A DNA stretch of 10,286 bases from Deltaproteobacteria bacterium (lineage in GTDB: Bacteria > Desulfobacterota > GWC2-55-46): contig JAKAIQ010000060.1 of the NCBI GenBank assembly GCA_021825035.1, positions 1 to 10,286 on the forward strand. The letters are read 5' to 3'. Under the pieces are notes generated by a model. The model saw only the letters and a list, made by a program, of their open reading frames with translations. It was not told the origin of the DNA and ran no database searches. The translations under genes were made by a program, and so were the position numbers. Shown in pieces: positions 1-5,970 of this stretch (position 1 is the first letter of the stretch; each line of letters begins with the position of its first letter).

Positions 1-104
1 ACGCCCTCCGGTCAAAGAAGCGTTAATTACTATTCGCTTTATATTTCCCCCAGAACATAGCACGTAGAAGTCGTTTCACCACTTAACCCCTTTAAATCGA
101 CGCG

Positions 105-2300
105 ATGGATATGAGGCTTGGCATACGGGGCAAATTGTTAATGTTTGCGGCTTTTGTCTGGACCAGCGTCTTCGCGATTTACTCCGTTTATATATACAGG
201 GAAGGGATAGCGCAGATCAGGAGTATGGCGTTGACCACGGCAACCCTTATTTCGAGGGAGGTAGCAGCGGACAGACAATTCTATGCCGCTACTGTCGTGA
301 AAAGAGCGATGGACGCCGGACTTACAGCGAGCAATTCATATCATGATGACGGAAAAGCCATACCATTGCCCGCAACTTTTTCAGAAGAGGTCGGCCGGTC
401 CATTGGCGACAATAATGATTTTCACATCAGACTTGTGAGCCTCAATCCCATCAATCCCGCCAATCTGCCAAAAGACCCATTTGAGCGCGACGGCCTCAAA
501 CGTATCTCGAAAGGCCTCGATACCAATTATTACAGCTTTGAGAAGTATGGCGGCGTCGAATCCTTGAGATACATGAGCCCGGATATCGCCACTTCCCAGG
601 CATGCGTTGATTGCCACAATAATAATCCTTCCAGCCTGGAGAGGCATTATAAGATAGGGAACGCCCTTGGAGGGCTTGAAATCGTCATGCCGGTTCAGGC
701 GCAGACTACGGCCATATTTTCGTGGGTATGGCAATCTATCGGGTATGGTTTTGCCGTTATGCTTGTAATTGGAGCCGCAAGCCTGGCTTTTATAAGAAGG
801 ATCATTACCGCTCCAATTTCCAACCTTGCCGACGCTACGCAATATCTTGCCGATGGCGATCTAACGAATGAAGCGCCGGTAAGGTCTGGCGATGAAATAG
901 GCGTTCTTTGCACCAGGACCAATGAGCTTGTAAGAAATTTCCATAGGACGATAGAGGATATACGCATGGTTTTGGAAAAGGAAGACGAGATCTCTGTCAG
1001 GGTCGTGAACATCGGCAGGCTGATGGCCGAGGGGCTAAACAGAGAGCAAACCGCTCTCGATTCTACAGGAGGCAACATCAATGGCATTAACAAGTCCATA
1101 GATGAGCTGTCCCTTTGTACCGGTATGTTTGCCAGGTCGATCGAGAAAGGGTCTTCCTCGCTTCTCGAGCTGGGCACGATCATCAATGAGGTCGTGGACA
1201 ACATGGAATCGCTTTTTTCGAGCATTGACGAGACCGCCGGATCGACCAAAGACATGTCTTTTTCGATAAGGGAGATATCCGAAAATATTGAGAACCTTTC
1301 ATCTGCCGTGACACGCGTTTCTTCATCGATGACGCAGATCAATATCAGAATAAAGGAAGTCGAGGGCAACGCGTCCGAGGCCGCCGGGTTTGCGGATGGC
1401 GTCATAAGCGATGCTCGTTCCGGGATGGAAATCGTAGAGTCCGCCATAGCCGGCATGATTAGAATAAAGGAGGCGTCGAACGAATCTTCTCTCATAATGA
1501 GCAGGCTCTGTGAAAGGATAAAAGAGATCGGCAGTATCCTGGACGTAATCCAGGATGTGGCCGAGGAGACGAATCTCCTGGCGTTGAATGCCGCCATAAT
1601 CGCAGCACAGTCCGGCGAGCATGGTAAAAGTTTTTCCGTTGTAGCCAACGAGATAAAGGATTTTGCCGAGAGGACGTCAGCTTCGGCCAAAGAGGTGTCC
1701 GCCATAATAGAGGCCGTCGAAGTCGAGAGCGAAAGGGCGATAAAATCCATAGAAAAAGGGTTCGTAAGCGTTGAGGAAGGCGTCAGGCTTTCGATAGAGT
1801 CTGGCGAAGGGCTCAGAAAGATAGTTGCAAGCGCCCGGAACTCGACGGCGAGCGTCCTCGAAGTGGCTAAAGCTGCCGGTGAACAGGCGAAGCAAAGCCG
1901 CACGGTCGTTGAGTCGATAGAAAAGGTCGTCGAGATGACCAGGAGGATTGTCAATGCCACACAGGAGCAGGCGAGAGGGAGCGAACTGATCAACAAGGCA
2001 TCCGAAAGGATGGCCGACATAGCTTTCAAGGTAAAGGGTTCAGCAAGGTCGCAGGTTGAAGCCAACAACCTGATCGCCGCCTCGGTGGAAGAACTTAACG
2101 CCATAGTCAGCCGCATAAATCATGTTATAAAGGAACAGGCCCAGAATACCGCCAAGGCATTTGAAACGGCAGGCGCGGCGAGAAAGATATCTTTTGATAA
2201 TATTGAAAAAACAAAGGAAATTGGGAAGGCTTTTGATGAGCTCGCCGTGCTGAACAAGAAGCTTATGGACAATGTAAGCACGTTCAAGCTCAAGAAATAA
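105..2300 (+). CDS. Methyl-accepting chemotaxis protein with haem-c-type (DUF3365/Tll0287-like) periplasmic domain
   Basis: A complete 731-residue inner-membrane chemoreceptor that should signal through CheA/CheW to the flagellar motor or another Che pathway. Residues 11-31 form TM1. Residues 32-204 are a periplasmic domain resembling DUF3365/Tll0287-like sensors, with a haem-c motif C167-V-D-C170-H171. TM2 spans about 205-230, HAMP about 230-283, then a long coiled-coil signalling domain with its hairpin tip near 485-520 (ETNLLALNAAI). The tip is unusual: where most receptors read NAAIEAARAGE, this reads NAAIIAAQSGE (I499, Q502). There is no C-terminal NWETF-type CheR tether. An in-frame TAA at 93-95 fixes the upstream limit. 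ATG 105 and ATG 111 are both possible starts and neither has a clear Shine-Dalgarno. No che or fla gene is adjacent. The family call is secure; the ligand is unknown, and haem binding is inferred from the motif. Confidence 0.95.
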   Translation: MDMRLGIRGKLLMFAAFVWTSVFAIYSVYIYREGIAQIRSMALTTATLISREVAADRQFYAATVVKRAMDAGLTASNSYHDDGKAIPLPATFSEEVGRSIGDNNDFHIRLVSLNPINPANLPKDPFERDGLKRISKGLDTNYYSFEKYGGVESLRYMSPDIATSQACVDCHNNNPSSLERHYKIGNALGGLEIVMPVQAQTTAIFSWVWQSIGYGFAVMLVIGAASLAFIRRIITAPISNLADATQYLADGDLTNEAPVRSGDEIGVLCTRTNELVRNFHRTIEDIRMVLEKEDEISVRVVNIGRLMAEGLNREQTALDSTGGNINGINKSIDELSLCTGMFARSIEKGSSSLLELGTIINEVVDNMESLFSSIDETAGSTKDMSFSIREISENIENLSSAVTRVSSSMTQINIRIKEVEGNASEAAGFADGVISDARSGMEIVESAIAGMIRIKEASNESSLIMSRLCERIKEIGSILDVIQDVAEETNLLALNAAIIAAQSGEHGKSFSVVANEIKDFAERTSASAKEVSAIIEAVEVESERAIKSIEKGFVSVEEGVRLSIESGEGLRKIVASARNSTASVLEVAKAAGEQAKQSRTVVESIEKVVEMTRRIVNATQEQARGSELINKASERMADIAFKVKGSARSQVEANNLIAASVEELNAIVSRINHVIKEQAQNTAKAFETAGAARKISFDNIEKTKEIGKAFDELAVLNKKLMDNVSTFKLKK

Positions 2301-2362
2301 CCCGCACGGTTAAATCCCGCACTTTTAGGAGATCCGCCCATGGGGAAGCAATCCTTTTTTTA

Positions 2363-2391
2363 TTGCAAGGGGTGGATTAATCTCATATAAT
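2363..2391 (+). promoter_or_regulatory. Candidate sigma70 promoter for tRNA-Leu and the tig-clpP-clpX-lon operon
   Basis: TTGCAA (2363-2368, 4/6 to the -35 consensus) lies exactly 17 nt upstream of a perfect TATAAT (2386-2391) in an AT-rich stretch. The predicted start is near 2398, giving a leader of about 100 nt before tRNA-Leu. I saw no CIRCE inverted repeat and no clear sigma32-type element here, although the downstream genes are heat-inducible in many bacteria. The rest of the 2301-2496 gap holds no gene or strong hairpin that I can see. Prediction by sequence only. Confidence 0.5.
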
Positions 2392-2496
2392 AATTAATAT
2401 GCCGTTTAACGCGTGCTGTTCTGTGTGCGTAACTTATTGATAAATTTGATAATTTAAGGAAGATGCTCCGGCATTAAATGGCTGTGCGTGATTGCC

Positions 2497-2579
2497 GCGA
2501 GGGTGGCGGAACTGGCAGACGCGCCAGACTTAGGATCTGGTGGGAAACCATGGGGGTTCGATTCCCCCCTCTCGCACCA
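2497..2579 (+). tRNA. tRNA-Leu (anticodon UAG)
   Basis: A class II tRNA of 83 nt with an encoded CCA (2577-2579). The acceptor stem GCGAGGG pairs with CTCTCGC, with one G-T wobble. The anticodon stem CCAGA/TCTGG (2524-2528/2536-2540) encloses the loop CTTAGGA with anticodon TAG at 2531-2533, reading CUN leucine codons. A variable arm (about 2541-2551) and a T-arm with GGTTCGATTCC are present. It ends 47 nt before tig with no terminator between, so it may be processed from the operon's primary transcript. Confidence 0.97.
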
Positions 2580-2626
2580 TTTATCAATGTGGTATTCCAA
2601 AACTATATATAGAAGGATAAGGTGAA

Positions 2627-3925
2627 ATGTCGAAGGTAAAGTATAATATCAGGGTTGAGGAGAAGGATTTAAGTCCGGTAAAAAAGCAGTTGAACATCAC
2701 TGTGCCTGCAGATGCCGTGAAGGATGAGTTCAGCGCTGCATTCCGTTCGTTGAGGTCCACCGTGGAAGTCGCGGGTTTTAGAAAGGGCAACATACCGCTC
2801 AACATACTTAAGGCGAGGTTCAGCGGGAAGGTCCGTGAAGACGTGACTTCAAAGCTCATAGAGATGTCTTATCCCTTTGCGCTTAATGAAAAGAAGATCG
2901 TCCCGGTAGAGAATCCGCACATAGACATAACGAATACCAAACTGGATGAAACGGAAGAATTTTCCTATTCAGTTTCGGTAGAAGTGACTCCGCACGTTGA
3001 AATAAGCGGATACAGGGGGATGGAAATGAAGAGGGAAGCCGTGGAAATCACGGATAAAGACGAGGAAATAGCCTTGAAGAGCATCTGCGAAAGCCGCGCA
3101 CAGTACAATGAAGTCGACAGAGCGGCGAAAGACGGCGACCTCCTCTCAGCCGATCTTGTCGGCACAATGAACGGAGAAGTCATAAAAGGAAGCAGTATGG
3201 AGAATTATTCTTTTATAATCGGGGATAAGAGTCTTATCCCTGGGATTGAAAGTATCATTAATGGCGCCTCTAAAGGAGAGGTAAAGGAGACGAAAGTCAC
3301 TTTTCCCGAAAACTACGCCGATCAAAACCTTGCGGGCAAGGATGCCGTCTTCACTATTAGTGTGAAAGCCGTTAAGGAAAGGGTAGTGCCTGCGCTTGAC
3401 GACGAATTTGCCAAAGATCTTGGCTACGATAATCTCGAGACGCTTAAGGTGCGGGTAAAAGAAGACCTGAAAAAGGTAAAAGAGGAAGATGAAAAGGAGC
3501 GCGTTAAGAACTTTATTCTCGACAATCTAATCGAGAAGCATCCTTTTGAGGTTCCAGAGTCGCTTGTGAACAGATACCTTGGCATCATATTGCAAAGGGT
3601 CATGGATAATATGAAGCAGGGCATCATCGCCCCTGATGACAAAGGCAGGACGATAGATGACCTCAAGGCAAAATACCGTGATTCCGCGATAAGACATGTT
3701 AAAGAGGACGTAATTCTTGATTCGCTCGCGGCCAAGGAAAACGTTGAGATAAGCGAGGCTGAGTTCGAGACCGCGATAAAGCAGCTGGCGGAGTCAAGAC
3801 AGATTCCATATCAAACCCTAATGGATAGATTAATTAGGGAAGGAGCTGTCGAGGTCATAAAGGACGGTTTGAAGCATGAGAAGGTCTTTGATATCATTAT
3901 TGAAGCAAGTAAGAAAATCGAGTGA
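2627..3925 (+). CDS. tig: Trigger factor (ribosome-associated chaperone and peptidyl-prolyl isomerase)
   Basis: A complete 432-residue trigger factor, the usual size (E. coli 432). It binds the ribosome near the exit tunnel and shields nascent chains. The N-terminal ribosome-binding domain (about 1-150) carries the signature as GFRKGNIP (50-57): the FRK residues that contact ribosomal protein L23 in E. coli are present, but the following lysine is asparagine (N55). An FKBP-like PPIase domain covers about 155-250 (GDLLSADLVGT through GKDAVFTISVKAVKE). A helical chaperone domain follows, beginning VPALDDEFAKDLG. GAAGGA (2612-2617) sits 9 nt before the ATG. It follows tRNA-Leu by 47 nt and precedes clpP by 49 nt, the classic tig-clpP-clpX arrangement, so co-transcription is likely. 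No truncation or frameshift is visible. Confidence 0.98.
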   Translation: MSKVKYNIRVEEKDLSPVKKQLNITVPADAVKDEFSAAFRSLRSTVEVAGFRKGNIPLNILKARFSGKVREDVTSKLIEMSYPFALNEKKIVPVENPHIDITNTKLDETEEFSYSVSVEVTPHVEISGYRGMEMKREAVEITDKDEEIALKSICESRAQYNEVDRAAKDGDLLSADLVGTMNGEVIKGSSMENYSFIIGDKSLIPGIESIINGASKGEVKETKVTFPENYADQNLAGKDAVFTISVKAVKERVVPALDDEFAKDLGYDNLETLKVRVKEDLKKVKEEDEKERVKNFILDNLIEKHPFEVPESLVNRYLGIILQRVMDNMKQGIIAPDDKGRTIDDLKAKYRDSAIRHVKEDVILDSLAAKENVEISEAEFETAIKQLAESRQIPYQTLMDRLIREGAVEVIKDGLKHEKVFDIIIEASKKIE

Positions 3926-3974
3926 AGCCGGCTTTGACCGGGTGTAGGAAAAAAGCGAACGAGGGGAGCGCACA

Positions 3975-4589
3975 ATGTTAATCCCGATAGTCGTAGAACA
4001 GACAGGCCGCGGCGAAAGGTCATACGACATATATTCGCGGCTTCTGAGGGATCGGATAATTTTTCTCGGAAGCGCCGTTGATGACAATATGGCCAATCTC
4101 ATCATCGCCCAGTTGCTTTTTCTCGAATCGGAAGACCCCGAAAAGGACATACATCTTTACATAAATTCACCGGGGGGGCTGGTAAGCGCGGGATTGGCCA
4201 TTTATGACACCATGCAATATGTCAGGCCCGATGTCTCGACGATCTGTATCGGGCAGGCGGCGAGCATGGGGGCGTTGCTCCTCTCTGGCGGAGCCGCCGG
4301 AAAAAGGTTCGCGTTGCCAAATTCGAGAATACTTATACATCAGCCGCTTGGTGGAGCCCAGGGGCAGGCGACCGATATAGATATTCAGGCAAAGGAGATC
4401 CTGAGGGTCAGGGAAGAGCTTGCCACGATACTTTCAAGACATTCCGGCCAGCCGATTGAAAAAGTTCACAGGGATACGGAAAGGGATTTTTTTATGACTG
4501 GGCAGCAGGCCAGGGAGTATGGTATAATTGATAAGGTGATTGAAAAGAGGTCTTTGACGGAACAGATCAATCATTCAAAAATAGATTAG
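3975..4589 (+). CDS. clpP: ATP-dependent Clp protease proteolytic subunit ClpP
   Basis: A 204-residue serine protease subunit that assembles into the two-ring, 14-subunit barrel degrading proteins fed to it by ClpX (or ClpA). The complete catalytic triad is visible: S97 in GQAASMGA, H122 in ILIHQPLGG and D171 in DTERDFF. These are the same numbers as mature E. coli ClpP, so this protein starts almost at the mature N-terminus and seems to have no long propeptide. The INSPGG segment (64-69) and the GQATDI handle helix region are conserved. The Shine-Dalgarno GAGGGGAG (3961-3968) is 6 nt before the ATG. It lies between tig and clpX, with 49-nt and 64-nt gaps, consistent with one operon. It looks fully functional. 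Confidence 0.98.
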   Translation: MLIPIVVEQTGRGERSYDIYSRLLRDRIIFLGSAVDDNMANLIIAQLLFLESEDPEKDIHLYINSPGGLVSAGLAIYDTMQYVRPDVSTICIGQAASMGALLLSGGAAGKRFALPNSRILIHQPLGGAQGQATDIDIQAKEILRVREELATILSRHSGQPIEKVHRDTERDFFMTGQQAREYGIIDKVIEKRSLTEQINHSKID

Positions 4590-4653
4590 GCGGCATTAAA
4601 GCATCTATCTAAAATCATTCCGTCGGGTATCATCGTTCCGGAGGTAAAGAAAG

Positions 4654-5907
4654 ATGTCAGTGAATAAAAAAGGCGGCAGTTATCTGACTTGTTCGTTCTG
4701 CAGCAAAGGACAGGATGAGGTTCGAAAACTTGTTGCCGGGCCTATGGTTTATATTTGTGATGAGTGTATCGAGCTTTGTAATGACATAATCGCAGAAGAA
4801 TATGAAAAGGAAGAGTTCAAAAGACGTGAGCACAACATACCCAAGCCCATGGAAATCAAGAAGATTCTTGATGAATATGTCATAGGCCAGGAACATGCGA
4901 AAAAGGTGCTTTCCGTCGCCGTGCACAATCACTATAAGCGGATCGAGAGCAAGATATCTCTTGGCAACGTCGAACTTCAGAAGAGCAATATCCTTCTCGC
5001 CGGTCCCACCGGCTCAGGTAAGACGCTCCTGGCGCAGACCCTCGCTAAAATACTGAACGTTCCGTTTACCATAGCCGACGCCACCACTCTTACCGAGGCC
5101 GGTTATGTCGGCGAGGATGTGGAAAACATAATCCTCAGTCTCCTTCAGAACGCAGAATACGACATAGAAAAATGCCAGAAGGGCATAGTATATATTGATG
5201 AAATAGACAAGATATCCAGAAAAAGCGACAGTCCATCGATAACGAGGGATGTTTCCGGCGAGGGCGTCCAGCAGGCTCTTCTTAAGATAATCGAAGGGAC
5301 GGTGGCGAACGTGCCTCCCAAGGGCGGTCGTAAACACCCGCAGCAGGAGTTTCTGCAGGTGGATACTTCCAACATACTTTTTATATGTGGAGGGGCTTTT
5401 AACGGACTGGAGACCATTGTTTCTCAGAGGGTCGGCAAAAGGACCGTCGGTTTCAGTACCGATGAATCCAAGAAAGGAGCGGAGGTCAATATCTCCAGGC
5501 TCATGCACGAGGTGGAGCCTCAGGATTTCCTGCGCTATGGGCTGATACCGGAGTTTATGGGAAGGCTTCCGGTAGTGGCTGTTCTCGATGAACTCAATGA
5601 AAAAGACCTTGTAAGAATACTCACTGAGCCGAGGAACGCCATAATAAAGCAGTATCAGAAGCTTTTTGAATTCGAGAACGTAAAGCTCAAATTCACGGAC
5701 GGGGCTCTTGGCGCGGTCGCAAGGGAGAGCATGAGAAGAAAGGCAGGGGCCAGGGGGCTTCGGGCCATACTCGAAAATGTCATGCTCGATACGATGTATG
5801 AGCTCCCGTCGCAGTCGAACATCAAAGAGGTTATAATAAACGAAGAAGTGATCCTTGATAAATCAAGGATGATAGTTGTTTACGGTAACAGGGCTGAGAC
5901 GGCATAA
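4654..5907 (+). CDS. clpX: ATP-dependent Clp protease ATP-binding subunit ClpX
   Basis: A 417-residue AAA+ unfoldase that forms a hexamer, recognises tagged substrates, unfolds them and passes them to ClpP. The N-terminal zinc-binding domain has C13, C16, C35 and C38. Walker A is GPTGSGKT (117-124) and Walker B is IVYIDE (178-183). Pore-1 loop GYVG lies at 150-153 and the RKH pore loop at 226-228. The loop that docks on ClpP, usually IGF, reads VGF (265-267), a conservative change. A sensor-2 motif GARGLRAIL lies near the C-terminus. GGAGG (4640-4644) is 9 nt before the ATG. It lies directly between its partner clpP and lon. All key residues are present, so it should be active. Confidence 0.98.
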   Translation: MSVNKKGGSYLTCSFCSKGQDEVRKLVAGPMVYICDECIELCNDIIAEEYEKEEFKRREHNIPKPMEIKKILDEYVIGQEHAKKVLSVAVHNHYKRIESKISLGNVELQKSNILLAGPTGSGKTLLAQTLAKILNVPFTIADATTLTEAGYVGEDVENIILSLLQNAEYDIEKCQKGIVYIDEIDKISRKSDSPSITRDVSGEGVQQALLKIIEGTVANVPPKGGRKHPQQEFLQVDTSNILFICGGAFNGLETIVSQRVGKRTVGFSTDESKKGAEVNISRLMHEVEPQDFLRYGLIPEFMGRLPVVAVLDELNEKDLVRILTEPRNAIIKQYQKLFEFENVKLKFTDGALGAVARESMRRKAGARGLRAILENVMLDTMYELPSQSNIKEVIINEEVILDKSRMIVVYGNRAETA

Positions 5908-5941
5908 GGCTACATGTGAGAATATTCACCTATGTTACCGT
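5882..5941 (+). other. Inverted repeat at the clpX-lon junction
   Basis: ACGGTAACA (5882-5890, last codons of clpX) is the exact reverse complement of TGTTACCGT (5933-5941), separated by 42 nt. The 3' arm runs straight into six T (5941-5946). A smaller imperfect palindrome, GTGAGAATATTCAC, lies inside the loop. This could be a weak attenuator or mRNA structure ahead of lon, or chance: the long loop makes it a poor terminator. Confidence 0.25.
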
Positions 5942-5956
5942 TTTTTAAAGGAAACA

Positions 5957-5964
5957 GGGGAGGT
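5957..5964 (+). promoter_or_regulatory. Shine-Dalgarno that sets the lon start at TTG 5971
   Basis: GGGGAGGT is a near-perfect Shine-Dalgarno placed 7 nt before TTG 5971. The upstream in-frame ATG at 5932 has no comparable site; its preceding bases are an AT-rich GAATATTCACCT. This favours translation from TTG 5971. Confidence 0.75.
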
Positions 5965-5970
5965 AAGAAC

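Noticed and set aside
695..2116. A long open frame of 473 codons on the - strand inside the chemoreceptor gene
   Set aside because: It mirrors the MCP coding frame, has a low-complexity Ser/Leu/Ala-rich composition and shows no recognisable domain. The + strand frame has clear MCP domains.
2348..2366. Possible terminator after the chemoreceptor (GCAAT and ATTGC around a T-rich loop)
   Set aside because: Only 5 bp, and the T run is in the loop rather than after the stem. I could not support a terminator for this gene.
2301..2626. CIRCE or sigma32-type heat-shock element ahead of tig
   Set aside because: No TTAGCACTC-N9-GAGTGCTAA repeat or convincing CTTGAA/CCCCAT pair was found, although the operon's function invites one.
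5917..5930. Operator-like palindrome GTGAGAATATTCAC between clpX and lon
   Set aside because: Only the outer four pairs and the central GAATATTC are symmetric in different registers. There is no known regulator match and it is too short to claim.
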